A program made the translations under genes and the position numbers. From positions 1 to 23,815 of the forward strand of contig JAYUHK010000014.1 of the NCBI GenBank assembly GCA_043767025.1: a stretch of DNA of 23,815 bases, in the 5' to 3' direction. Shown here in pieces: positions 7,596 through 15,640 of this stretch. The notes beneath the pieces were generated by a model, which did not search any database, was not told the DNA's origin, and saw only the letters and a program-made list of their open reading frames with translations. The DNA is from JAYUHK01 sp043767025. GTDB taxonomy: Bacteria > Bacteroidota > Bacteroidia > Chitinophagales > Saprospiraceae. Positions within the stretch are counted from its first letter, which is position 1. Every line of letters begins with the position of its first letter.

Positions 7596-7620
7596 AAAAG
7601 GTCAATTCGAGTGACTTTTT
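7596..7620. terminator. Shared hairpin between convergent genes
   Basis: AAAAGGTCA and TGACTTTTT pair with one mismatch around a 7-base loop (ATTCGAG). It fills the 27-base gap between the stops of the glycosyltransferase and the esterase. With A/T runs on both sides it could end both transcripts. Confidence 0.55.
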
Positions 7621-8481
7621 TTACTTTCCAAACGCCCACTGCAAAAAATCAGGCATTACTTTTCCCCAAGTATCGGGATTATGTTCGCCGCCCGCCACCT
7701 CGACATATCGAATATCGTGGTCTTCGTAGCCTTTTTGTTTCAGTTCCCGTATCAAATCCAACGTGTCGTCAATAGCGTCAATAATGCCATTGCCGTTGCG
7801 GTCGTCATTTTCGTCGCGCGTTCCTGCCTCCAACCAAAATTTCATACCTTCATTTTTGCTTGCGGCGTTCCGTATGAGGTCGTGCATGATGCGATGCCCG
7901 TCGGGGTCAGTCGCCACAAATGGCTGGCTGCGCCACCAAAGCGACCCCGAAAAAACGCCTACTTTTCCAAACAACTTACCGTTTGCCCAAGCGATGTCCA
8001 TAGCAGAAAGTCCGCCGAGCGAAAATCCAGCTATTGCGGTAGCCGACTGTTCGGTTCGGCACCGAAATTGCTGGCGCAAAAAAGGCAATAATTCGTTGAT
8101 TACGAAGTTTGTATGGTTTTTGGCACGGCTGCCTCGCCCTGCGTAGTCAGCTTGCGAAGCCGTGCCGTACTCATTCATTCTGTCCTCGTTGCAGTGGATA
8201 CCTGCTATCAAAAAAGGCTGCGGAGCGGTATTTTTTTCAAACAAATTACGAAGTGTCTGCGGCAGTTGGAGGCGGTCAAAATCTTGTCCGTCGTTGAGAA
8301 TTAAGATAGAAAGCTGGGTCGAGCCGTCCGTATTGGGCGGCAACAAAATAGTAAGGCTGACGTGACGCTCCAAAGCGGGCGACCAAAGCCAAATTTCTTG
8401 ACGCTCCGCAAGCGACATCGGTAATTTTCGGAAAAAAGAACGTCGCAATCTTGCGGCGAAAAGCTGTAATAAATAGTTCAT
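7621..8481 (-). CDS. Alpha/beta-hydrolase esterase (esterase D / enterochelin-esterase-like)
   Basis: This is a 286-residue predicted serine hydrolase. After an N-terminal beta domain come strand SILILNDGQDF (about 58-68), the nucleophile elbow AGFSLGG with Ser154, and VFSGSLWW (176-183). GGEHNPDTW supplies His267, the likely catalytic histidine. The layout matches the putative esterase family that includes enterochelin esterase and esterase D. Residues 227-238 form a 12-residue EF-hand-like loop (DRNGNGIIDAID) between the Ser and His motifs, which may bind calcium or simply cap the site. There is no clear signal peptide, although the N-terminus is basic and hydrophobic. The substrate is unknown. 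It is divergent from gldH. Confidence 0.8.
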   Translation of the reverse strand: MNYLLQLFAARLRRSFFRKLPMSLAERQEIWLWSPALERHVSLTILLPPNTDGSTQLSILILNDGQDFDRLQLPQTLRNLFEKNTAPQPFLIAGIHCNEDRMNEYGTASQADYAGRGSRAKNHTNFVINELLPFLRQQFRCRTEQSATAIAGFSLGGLSAMDIAWANGKLFGKVGVFSGSLWWRSQPFVATDPDGHRIMHDLIRNAASKNEGMKFWLEAGTRDENDDRNGNGIIDAIDDTLDLIRELKQKGYEDHDIRYVEVAGGEHNPDTWGKVMPDFLQWAFGK

Positions 8482-8529
8482 AGAAGCCTAAAAAAGAAAA
8501 CAAAAGGTAAAATTAGACAAAAATCAAAA

Positions 8530-8537
8530 CAAAAGTA
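8530..8537 (-). promoter_or_regulatory. Bacteroidota -7 box (minus-strand TACTTTTG) for the esterase
   Basis: The plus strand reads CAAAAGTA, giving TACTTTTG on the minus strand, a TAnnTTTG match with about 40 bases of leader before the esterase ATG at 8481. It lies one base from the oppositely oriented box for gldH. Confidence 0.45.
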
Positions 8538-8538
8538 T

Positions 8539-8546
8539 TATTTTTG
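8539..8546 (+). promoter_or_regulatory. Bacteroidota -7 box (TATTTTTG) for gldH
   Basis: TATTTTTG matches TAnnTTTG. Transcription would begin near 8551-8553. This makes a TTG start at 8551 nearly leaderless and favours the ATG at 8572. A second identical octamer at 8561-8568 is too close to the ATG to serve it. Confidence 0.5.
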
Positions 8547-8571
8547 TAGTTTGAAAAAAGTATTTTTGACC

Positions 8572-9060
8572 ATGAACAAAACAATAATGTCTTTTTTTTT
8601 ATGCTCCGCAACAGTTTTTTTTTTAGCCGCTTGTGGAACTAAAAAATTGGTTTACCAAAAAAAATATGATCTCGCCGAGCAGCAGTGGGTTCACTCGGAC
8701 ACTCTCAATTATGACTTTACGATAGCAGACACTCTAAAAATTTACGACTTGGTGTTAGAAGTCGAACACGCGCCAAGCTATTCGTTTCAGAACCTGTACG
8801 TCCGAATCCATACACAGTTTCCGACAGGGGAGCGGACGCAAGAAAAAGTATCTTTGGAACTCGCCGATGCGGCTGGAAAGTGGCAGGGAAACGCTCACAG
8901 CGATTGGGTCAAGACTCCCATCGCTATCCAAACAGGTGCTTACTTCAACCGAAAAGGAAAATATACGCTCACGGTAGAGCAATTTATGCGCACCGATACG
9001 CTCAATGGCATCAAAAGCGTTGCGCTGCAAATGGAAGATACCGAAAAAAAACGCAATTAA
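8572..9060 (+). CDS. gldH: Gliding motility lipoprotein GldH
   Basis: GldH is an outer-membrane-associated lipoprotein required for gliding in flavobacteria and common across gliding Bacteroidota. The 162-residue protein has a lipoprotein signal ending FLAAC (Cys21). It also has the family's conserved core: a DTLNYDF-like strand, then YDLVLEVEHAPSYSFQNLYV and IHTQFPTGERTQEKVSLELA, and a late LTVEQFMRTDTLNGI stretch. ATG 8572 is chosen from the promoter position; a TTG at 8551 would add seven residues (MKKVFLT). The signal sequence is encoded partly by a T9 run (8592-8600) and a T10 run (8615-8624). It stands alone between the divergent esterase and the next ECF sigma gene. Confidence 0.9.
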   Translation: MNKTIMSFFLCSATVFFLAACGTKKLVYQKKYDLAEQQWVHSDTLNYDFTIADTLKIYDLVLEVEHAPSYSFQNLYVRIHTQFPTGERTQEKVSLELADAAGKWQGNAHSDWVKTPIAIQTGAYFNRKGKYTLTVEQFMRTDTLNGIKSVALQMEDTEKKRN

Positions 9061-9155
9061 TGTTAGGGATGTGCCTAAAATAAACTACTTATTTTTTCTT
9101 CATTCCTTACAAAAAAAATCTACTTTTACATTTTTAAACTAAAATACAGCTCGTT

Positions 9156-9695
9156 TTGAACAATACAACGATTACCGTCGGAGAAGATGCGCTCATTGCA
9201 CTTCTCAAACAGCACGACAAGAAGGGTATTTCTATTCTTTACGACCACTATTCCGCCGCACTTCTGGGCGTAATACACAGAGTCGTGAACGACCACGAAG
9301 TGGCAGAAGAGATTTTACAAGATGTTTTTGTCAAAATCTGGCAGCGCAGCGACCAGTATGATTCCTCCAAAGGAAGACTTTTTACTTGGACGCTCAACAT
9401 CGCGCGCAACGCCGCTATTGATTTTATTCGAGTGAAAAAAAATCAACACAAAAACCAAGATATTGATAACGTCGTACATAGAATAGACGAACACAACCAG
9501 TTGATACCGTCGGTGGATAGTATGGATATGAAAAAAATCGCTGCCACCCTCGAACCCAACCATCGGAGCATTATTGACCTAATTTATTTTAACGGATATA
9601 CTCAAATGGAAACAGCCGAAGCGTTGCAAATACCGCTCGGCACAGTCAAAACACGATTGCGAAACGCTTTGATTCAACTCCGAAAATTATTTTAG
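9156..9695 (+). CDS. ECF RNA polymerase sigma factor (SigK-like, paired with RskA-type anti-sigma)
   Basis: This is a 179-residue ECF sigma factor. Region 2 (about 25-95) contains EVAEEILQDVFVKIWQ and the melting helix LFTWTLNIARNAAIDFIR. Region 4 (about 125-178) contains LIYFNGYTQMETAEALQIPL and GTVKTRLRNAL, the helix-turn-helix that reads the -35 element. The start must be TTG at 9156: an in-frame stop lies at 9135-9137 and no ATG occurs before the conserved core. The next gene encodes an RskA-type membrane anti-sigma factor 79 bases downstream, so activity is probably held at the membrane until regulated release. Confidence 0.92.
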   Translation: MNNTTITVGEDALIALLKQHDKKGISILYDHYSAALLGVIHRVVNDHEVAEEILQDVFVKIWQRSDQYDSSKGRLFTWTLNIARNAAIDFIRVKKNQHKNQDIDNVVHRIDEHNQLIPSVDSMDMKKIAATLEPNHRSIIDLIYFNGYTQMETAEALQIPLGTVKTRLRNALIQLRKLF

Positions 9696-9774
9696 CTGTA
9701 AGCAGTGGCGACACTTTATTGCAGCGAAAGTTCTTTCGGCAAGCTATTTTTTGTTTTACTTTTCAATTATTAAA

Positions 9775-10593
9775 ATGAATATTCAAGAATATATAAACTC
9801 TGGGATTCTTGACCTTTATGTCACAGAATTACTTTCTCCGACCGAATGTCGGGAGATAGAGGAGTTGCAAACCAAACATATCGAAATTGGGCAAGAGATT
9901 GCCGCCATACGAGCCGCCCTCGAGTCTTATGCGGTGGCGCACCATGTCACGCCGTCCGAAAAATTAAAAAATAAAATTTTAGACGCAATTTCGCTCGAAA
10001 ATCCAGCGTCGTCTGTCGCCGAAGCACCACAAACGGCTAAAATCATAGGCTTACAAGATACCAACTCAACGCCTTGGTACGCTACCAAATGGGCGGTAGC
10101 CGCAGCCACGACCGGATTGGTGGCAAGTGTAGCACTCAATTTTTTATTTTATACCAACTGGCAGCAGTCAAAAACGAGCGTCGAGAACCTCATCGCCGAA
10201 AAATCAAGTTTTGTAGAAAGCACCAACGTCAAAAATGCTTCTTATGTACGCCACCTTACAGACCTCGTGAGTCCAGCTACTCACGTGGTTGTCCTCAAAG
10301 GGCTGCCCGTAGCACCCAGCGCAAAAGTAGCAGTTTATTGGAATAAAGAATCTAAAAATACACTTTTGGCAGTTCATAATTTGCCAAAAGCACCGTCTGA
10401 CAAACAATATCAACTTTGGGCATTGCTCGACGGAAAGCCAATAGATGCTGGACTATACGATACGAACCTCGACATCAATGTACAGGAAATGAAAAATATT
10501 GCCAATGCGCAAGCCTTCGCAATCACTTTGGAGCCAAAAGGCGGCAGCGCGTCGCCGACGCTGACCCAAATGTATGTGATGGGAACACTTTAG
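9775..10593 (+). CDS. RskA-like membrane anti-sigma factor
   Basis: This is a 272-residue protein of the anti-sigma-K factor type. The N-terminal cytoplasmic domain (1-90) begins NIQEYINSGILDLYVTELLS, typical of this family, and should bind the sigma factor encoded just upstream. One transmembrane helix lies at about 106-127 (WAVAAATTGLVASVALNFLF). The periplasmic RskA domain (about 165-270) has AKVAVYWNKESKNTLLAVHN, KQYQLWALLDGKPIDAG and FAITLEPKGGS. The ATG at 9775 is chosen over a TTG eight codons upstream because the family N-terminus begins there. Regulated proteolysis is known for mycobacterial RskA; it is only inferred here. Confidence 0.88.
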   Translation: MNIQEYINSGILDLYVTELLSPTECREIEELQTKHIEIGQEIAAIRAALESYAVAHHVTPSEKLKNKILDAISLENPASSVAEAPQTAKIIGLQDTNSTPWYATKWAVAAATTGLVASVALNFLFYTNWQQSKTSVENLIAEKSSFVESTNVKNASYVRHLTDLVSPATHVVVLKGLPVAPSAKVAVYWNKESKNTLLAVHNLPKAPSDKQYQLWALLDGKPIDAGLYDTNLDINVQEMKNIANAQAFAITLEPKGGSASPTLTQMYVMGTL

Positions 10594-10615
10594 GAACGCG
10601 TTCTTTTTGATTTTT

Positions 10616-11509
10616 ATGGCAATAAAAAAATGTTTTTTACTATTTTGCCAGCTTTTTATGTTTACGCATTTTCTGATGGCACAACAAAATTTTGATATTC
10701 AAGGGCATCGCGGCGCACGCGGTTTGATGCCCGAAAATACAGTGCCTGCGTTTATGGAAGCCCTCCGTCTGGGCGTAAATACACTCGAAATGGACGTGGT
10801 CATTAGCAAAGATGGGCAGGCAGTAGTGTCGCACGAACCGTTTTTCAACCACGAGATTTCACTCACGCCGTTCGGCAAAGAAATCGAAGAAAAAAACGAA
10901 AAAAATCATAATTTGTATCAAATGAATTATGAGGAAATCGCTCGATACGATGTTGGAAAAAAGACACACCCACGATTTTTGCGGCAGCAAAAAATAACAG
11001 TTTGTAAGCCTCTGTTGAGCGAAGTTATAGACAGCGCGGAGCTTTTTTTAGCAAAAAATCCGTTACCGTTTACGGTTTTTTATAATATTGAAACCAAAAC
11101 AACACCTGCCAGCGATGGCATCTTCCACCCTACACCAGAAGTTTTTGTCCAACAATTATTGGCTGTAATTGACCAGAAAAAAATCCAAAACCGCGTTACA
11201 ATCCAATCCTTTGACGTGCGTACTTTACAGATTGTCCACAAAATTCGTCCAGAGCTGAAGTTGGTATTATTAGTAGAGAATACCGAATCTTTTGAAAAAA
11301 ATTTAGAAAAACTCGGTTTCGCTCCTAATATTTACAGCCCCTATTTTGAATTAGTCAATCCAGAATTGGTCAAAAAATGTCACAAAAAAGATATTTTATT
11401 AATTCCTTGGACTGTTAATGATGCGTCTAAAATGAAGGAACTAAAAAATTTGGGCGTTGATGGTTTGATTTCTGACTATCCCGATATTGCCATTCAAACT
11501 CTGCGCTGA
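10616..11509 (+). CDS. Glycerophosphodiester phosphodiesterase, exported
   Basis: This enzyme hydrolyses glycerophosphodiesters to glycerol-3-phosphate and an alcohol. The 297-residue protein has an N-terminal hydrophobic segment ending FLMAQ, a likely Sec signal peptide, so it is probably periplasmic. The GDPD motifs are intact: GHRGARG with catalytic His31 and Arg32, PENT, LEMDVV with metal ligands Glu58 and Asp60, and SHEP with His73. Later family motifs are FYNIETK, QSFDV and PWTVND, with GLISDYPD at the end of the barrel. The ATG at 10616 is preferred to a TTG three codons earlier. It starts 22 bases after the anti-sigma stop and ends 20 bases before the VCBS gene, so it may be read from the sigma-anti-sigma transcript. 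Confidence 0.92.
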   Translation: MAIKKCFLLFCQLFMFTHFLMAQQNFDIQGHRGARGLMPENTVPAFMEALRLGVNTLEMDVVISKDGQAVVSHEPFFNHEISLTPFGKEIEEKNEKNHNLYQMNYEEIARYDVGKKTHPRFLRQQKITVCKPLLSEVIDSAELFLAKNPLPFTVFYNIETKTTPASDGIFHPTPEVFVQQLLAVIDQKKIQNRVTIQSFDVRTLQIVHKIRPELKLVLLVENTESFEKNLEKLGFAPNIYSPYFELVNPELVKKCHKKDILLIPWTVNDASKMKELKNLGVDGLISDYPDIAIQTLR

Positions 11510-11529
11510 TACATTTTCGCTCGTCCACT

Positions 11530-14500
11530 ATGAAGTACGCTTTATTATTTTTTATATTCGTAACTGCCTGTCAGTCAATTCATAATGAAAGTAAAAGTAC
11601 GCTTTTTACCTCACTTTCTTCGGACCAGACTGGCGTTGATTTCGTAAACCAGCTTCCAGAAGATGACCCCAATTTCAACATTATTCAGTACCTTTATTAC
11701 TACAACGGCGGCGGCGTTGCAGTCGGCGACCTCAACAACGACGGGCTTCCAGACATTTTTTTTACATCTAATCGCAAGCAAAATCAACTCTATCTCAACG
11801 AGGGAAATCTGAAATTTAAAAATATTTCAGCAGCATCTGGCACCTGCGAAGGCGGTAGTTGGAAAACTGGAGTCACAATGGCGGACGTAAACAACGACGG
11901 CTGGCTTGATATTTATGTGTGCGAAGTAGGCGACTACAAAACCGTCAAAGGACATAATCGGCTGTATATCAACAACAAAGACCTGACATTTTCGGAAAAA
12001 TCATCTGAATACGGTTTGGATTTTTGTGGCTTTTCGCAGCAAGCAGCTTTTTTTGACTACGACCACGACGGCGATTTGGATATGTTTCTCGTCTGCCATT
12101 CCGTCCATTCGGCGGGCAGTTTTCGAGATACTTCCCAAAGAAACCAAGCAGACCCATTGGCAAGCGACCAGCTATTTCGGAATGATTCGGACAAAAATAC
12201 TATGTCACAAAAGACTATTTTTACAAATGTGACGAAAAAAGCTAAAATTGCCGACGGAAAAAGCGGCTACGGGTTGGGTGTAGTCGTGAGCGATGTCAAT
12301 AACGATGGCTGGTTAGATATTTATGTGAGCAACGATTTTCATGAAAATGATTTTCTTTATTACAATAATTGTGACGGGACATTTCGAGAAGATATTGCAA
12401 ATAGTACGGGTCACACGAGTAATTTTTCGATGGGAACAGATGCCGCTGACTTCAATAATGACGGTTGGCAGGACATAATGACGCTTGACATGAAGCCCGA
12501 AGAAGAAACGGTGCTTAAAAATTCGGTCGGTGCCGACCCCTACGATATTTATGAATACAAGCGCGAAATGGGCTACCACCACCAATATCCACGCAACATG
12601 CTCCAGCTCAATCGTGGCGTTTGCGACGAAAAAAATAATGCAAAATTTTCTGAAATAGCCCAATATGCTGGTATTTCGGCAACCGATTGGAGTTGGTCTG
12701 TCCTCTTTGCTGACCTCGACAACGACGGGTGGAAAGACCTTTTTGTGACCAACGGAATCGTCCGCCGCCCCAATGATTTGGACTATTTGAAATACATTTC
12801 CAATCAAAAAACCCAAGAAAAGTCATCGGACAAAGAGCTAATCCAAAAAATGCCCTCTGGCGCGACCGGGAATTACGCTTACCAAAATGCCGCCAATCTG
12901 ACTTTCAAAGATGCCTCCAAAGCGTGGGGTTTGGACCAAAAAGGCTGCTCCAACGGCGCAGCTTATGCCGACTTGGACGGCGACGGCGACCTCGATTTGG
13001 TAGTCAATAATATCAACCAAACAGCTTTTATTTTGCAAAATAATGAATCTAACTTGTTGAAAAACAACTGGTTAGAGGTTAAAGTACCGTTTAGTCAGAT
13101 AGGTGCGAAAGTTACTTTGTACGCCGACCAACAACAACAAACCCAAGAACTTTCGCCCACGCGCGGCTGGCAGTCTTCTTCGGATTATACCCTTCATTTT
13201 GGGCTTGGCAAATCACAAAATATAGACTCTTTAAAAGCTGTTTTTCCCGACGGAACGCAAAAAATAATGCTCAAAGTAGCCGCCAACCAAAAAATAAACA
13301 TCAATCCGTCTAATCAAAAAATCGAAAAAAAGAGAACTATTGTGACAAAAAATAATAATGTCACAATATCTAATCATTTTGAAAATAAATATTACGATAA
13401 CAACAGAGAAAAATTAATCCCTTATTTGATTTCTACGCAAGGACCGAAATTGGCGGTAGGCGACGTAAATGGCGACGGATTGGAAGATTTTTACTTTTGC
13501 GGAGCAAGCGGAATGGCAGGAGAACTTTTTTTACAGACCAACACAGGCTTTAAACGTTCTCTACAAATTGCTTTTGAGAACGACAAAACAATAGAAGATA
13601 CCGATGCAACATTCTTTGATGCCAATAAAGATGGCTATCTTGATTTACTTGTGACAAGTGGTGGAAACGAATTTATTTTTCCTAATCGGCTGTATATCAA
13701 CGATAAAAAAGGAAATTTTACTCGCAGTCTTGATGCTTTTCCTGCCGATATGTTGGGCAATTTTTCTTGCGTGCGCCCTTGCGATTTTGATGGCGACGGG
13801 GATTTAGATATTTTTGTAGGCGGTAGAGTAGTGGCAGGGAGTTTCGGAGTCCCACCCAGAAGTTATCTGCTCGAAAACAACGGACAGGGAAAATTTTTAG
13901 ACATTACACCGAGCGAACTAAAATATATTGGTATGGTGACGGACGCTCAATGGGGAAATCTGAACCAAGACAAAGAAGTTGATTTAGTCGTAGTTGGTCA
14001 TTTTATGCCTGTCACTATTTTTGAAAATTTTAACAAAAAATTAGTCAAAAAAGTAAGCACTTCGCTCGCTAACACAAGCGGCTGGTGGAATTGTGTTGCG
14101 CTAAAAGATATGGACGGCGACGGCGATATGGATATGTTGGTCGGCAATCTGGGGCTGAACAGCAATTTGCGCGCTTCTGCGGAGCAGCCACTCAATTTGT
14201 ACGTTAAGGATTTTGACGGAAACGGAGCGACAGACCCAATTTTGACTTATTTTCGGCAGAATACAGAGCGTATTTTTGTGTCAAAAGATGAGTTGGTTGC
14301 CCAAATTCCGTCGCTCAAAAAACGATTTTTGGGCTATGGTAAGTTTGCTAAAAGTTCGTTTTCAGATGTTTTTACGAAAGAAATATTGAAAGATGCAGCG
14401 ATACTAACTGCCTCGCAGTTGGCTTCCGTGTATGTGCAGAACGACTCCAATCGTCAGTTTTCAGTTCACGTATTGCCTGCCGAAGCGCAATTTTCGACGG

Positions 14501-14787
14501 CGCAAAGTATTGTTTGCGATGATTTTGATGGCGACGGCATCTTGGACGTGTTGCTCGGAGGCAATTTTTATGAAATGCAGCCTTCCATTGGTCGCATGGA
14601 CGCGTCCGCAGGTTGCTTGCTGAAAGGCGATAAAAAAGGAAATTTTGTTGCCACAGCTGCCGAAAAAAATCATTTTTTATTAGACGGTGCGGTGCGAGAT
14701 TTGAAAGAAATTCGTCACAAAGACGGCAAAAAATCACTGTTGGTGGCTCGCAATCAAGGCATTTTGAGCCAAATATTTTTTAAATAA
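11530..14787 (+). CDS. VCBS/FG-GAP repeat lipoprotein with ASPIC/UnbV domain
   Basis: This is a 1085-residue surface-type lipoprotein. The signal ends FVTAC (Cys14). I count fourteen calcium-binding-like D-x-(D/N)-x-D-G-x-x-D repeats, for example GDLNNDGLPDI, ADVNNDGWLDI, ADLDGDGDLDL, KDMDGDGDMDM and DDFDGDGILDV; the one at NLNQDKEVDL is degenerate. They form two beta-propeller-like halves. An ASPIC/UnbV domain lies between them (about residues 512-575, ending HFGLGK and AVFPDGTQ). Such proteins are abundant in Bacteroidota, often near SusC/SusD genes, but here no SusC/SusD pair is present. The function is unknown; a binding or adhesion role is inferred from the repeat type. It follows the phosphodiesterase gene by 20 bases. 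Confidence 0.88.
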   Translation: MKYALLFFIFVTACQSIHNESKSTLFTSLSSDQTGVDFVNQLPEDDPNFNIIQYLYYYNGGGVAVGDLNNDGLPDIFFTSNRKQNQLYLNEGNLKFKNISAASGTCEGGSWKTGVTMADVNNDGWLDIYVCEVGDYKTVKGHNRLYINNKDLTFSEKSSEYGLDFCGFSQQAAFFDYDHDGDLDMFLVCHSVHSAGSFRDTSQRNQADPLASDQLFRNDSDKNTMSQKTIFTNVTKKAKIADGKSGYGLGVVVSDVNNDGWLDIYVSNDFHENDFLYYNNCDGTFREDIANSTGHTSNFSMGTDAADFNNDGWQDIMTLDMKPEEETVLKNSVGADPYDIYEYKREMGYHHQYPRNMLQLNRGVCDEKNNAKFSEIAQYAGISATDWSWSVLFADLDNDGWKDLFVTNGIVRRPNDLDYLKYISNQKTQEKSSDKELIQKMPSGATGNYAYQNAANLTFKDASKAWGLDQKGCSNGAAYADLDGDGDLDLVVNNINQTAFILQNNESNLLKNNWLEVKVPFSQIGAKVTLYADQQQQTQELSPTRGWQSSSDYTLHFGLGKSQNIDSLKAVFPDGTQKIMLKVAANQKININPSNQKIEKKRTIVTKNNNVTISNHFENKYYDNNREKLIPYLISTQGPKLAVGDVNGDGLEDFYFCGASGMAGELFLQTNTGFKRSLQIAFENDKTIEDTDATFFDANKDGYLDLLVTSGGNEFIFPNRLYINDKKGNFTRSLDAFPADMLGNFSCVRPCDFDGDGDLDIFVGGRVVAGSFGVPPRSYLLENNGQGKFLDITPSELKYIGMVTDAQWGNLNQDKEVDLVVVGHFMPVTIFENFNKKLVKKVSTSLANTSGWWNCVALKDMDGDGDMDMLVGNLGLNSNLRASAEQPLNLYVKDFDGNGATDPILTYFRQNTERIFVSKDELVAQIPSLKKRFLGYGKFAKSSFSDVFTKEILKDAAILTASQLASVYVQNDSNRQFSVHVLPAEAQFSTAQSIVCDDFDGDGILDVLLGGNFYEMQPSIGRMDASAGCLLKGDKKGNFVATAAEKNHFLLDGAVRDLKEIRHKDGKKSLLVARNQGILSQIFFK

Positions 14788-14866
14788 AGATGTTACGCAA
14801 GGATTTTAAATTGATTCATTTGAGCTTGATTTTGTGGTATTTTCTTGTCCTTTGTCACTTTTTTTA

Positions 14867-14899
14867 TCCCCAACCCGACCTTCCCCAGAGGGAAAGGAG
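14867..14899. repeat. Possible interspersed repeat with imperfect hairpin
   Basis: This C/A-rich to G/A-rich stretch contains CCTTCCCC and GGGAAAGG, which pair with one mismatch. It lies in the 191-base gap after the VCBS gene. Similar 'CCCAACC...CCTTCCCC...GGGAAAGG' sequences recur between genes in several bacterial groups, but I see only one copy here. Confidence 0.3.
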
Positions 14900-14978
14900 A
14901 AGAAAGTAACCAAAAAAATCAAGTGCTCTGTATAAATTCTAAAGTTTTTGCCTAAAAATCCCGTCGGCGCGCGAAAAA

Positions 14979-15142
14979 TACTCGTCGGAACTCCGCCAGA
15001 CTTCAAACAGTTTTCGCTTCGCCAGACGATATTTTTGCAAAAACTTGAATTTCTACAAGGCACGTCTGAAAATACAGTAATAGCTAATAAAATGCTGCCT
15101 GAAATTTTAGTAAAAAATATTCTGCGTAATATGAGTTATTGA
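14979..15142 (+). repeat. Long interspersed repeat, copy 2
   Basis: About 92 percent identical to 11-162 (12 mismatches in 152 aligned bases), with two extra bases (AA) at 14989-14990. The open frame in this copy runs from a TTG at 14948 to a TGA at 15140-15142 (64 residues: PKNPVGARKILVGTPPDFKQ, continuing to KNILRNMSY). Its end lies 18 bases before the start of the His/Cys-rich small gene. I do not recognise the encoded peptide. Confidence 0.85.
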
Positions 15143-15160
15143 ATTAAAAAAATAATTTTT

Positions 15161-15514
15161 TTGGCGAATACTGTCACATACATCAGTCGCACAAAAATTC
15201 GAGCCTTGCTCCTATTGGTGCTATTTACGCAGACGCTTTTGCTCCGCGAAATCCACCATGCTTTTACGCCACACGAAGCTGTTTTGCACTGCGCTGCCGA
15301 AGACGGAGCGAAACACATTCACAGCCCCGAATACGACACGCACGCCTGCGCCATCTGCGATTTTATTTTTTATAAAATATCTTTCGCTAATAATGATGGG
15401 CTGTACTTGCGACCTCTCACGCCAGCTTTGACCTCCTCCGAGGTCAAGTATTTTGTCACAAATTACGTATTTTATTGTTTTTATTGCCCAAGTCGCGGTC
15501 CGCCGACGGCATAA
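15161..15514 (+). CDS. His/Cys-rich small membrane-targeted protein
   Basis: This is a 117-residue protein with a hydrophobic N-terminal segment (about 14-28) that may be a signal anchor. The region after it has His32, His33, His38, His43, Cys44, His52, His54, His61, Cys63 and Cys66 (CAIC), an obvious potential metal-binding surface. The start is TTG: a stop lies in frame at 15140-15142 and there is no ATG in the whole frame. The next gene is a TonB-dependent receptor, followed by a lipoprotein. Small His-rich proteins of this type often sit upstream of such receptors in Bacteroidota. A metal-handling role is inferred. A 20-base perfect inverted repeat lies within the gene at 15428-15447. Confidence 0.7.
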   Translation: MANTVTYISRTKIRALLLLVLFTQTLLLREIHHAFTPHEAVLHCAAEDGAKHIHSPEYDTHACAICDFIFYKISFANNDGLYLRPLTPALTSSEVKYFVTNYVFYCFYCPSRGPPTA

Positions 15515-15561
15515 TTTTTTGGAAATATATCTAAAAAATTAGACGCTAACGATGCCTTTAT

Positions 15562-15594
15562 ACGTTACCGACACCCGTGAGGTGTCAGCAACGT
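15562..15594. repeat. Intergenic palindrome, GTTACCGACACC family
   Basis: ACGTTACCGACACC and GGTGTCAGCAACGT pair with two mismatches. It lies in the 126-base gap before the TonB receptor gene. Confidence 0.6.
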
Positions 15595-15622
15595 CTGATG
15601 ACCTGTGAGGCATCGGCAACGT
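15591..15622. repeat. Second, degenerate palindrome beside the first
   Basis: ACGTCTGATGACCT and AGGCATCGGCAACGT pair imperfectly around GTG. It shares the AACGT end with the preceding palindrome and reaches to 19 bases before the receptor ATG. Confidence 0.45.
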
Positions 15623-15640
15623 CCGAAAACAAATAAATCT

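Noticed and set aside
8551..8571. TTG at 8551 as the start of gldH
   Set aside because: The promoter box at 8539-8546 would make it nearly leaderless; the ATG at 8572 gives a normal lipoprotein signal of 20 residues before the cysteine. It remains possible.
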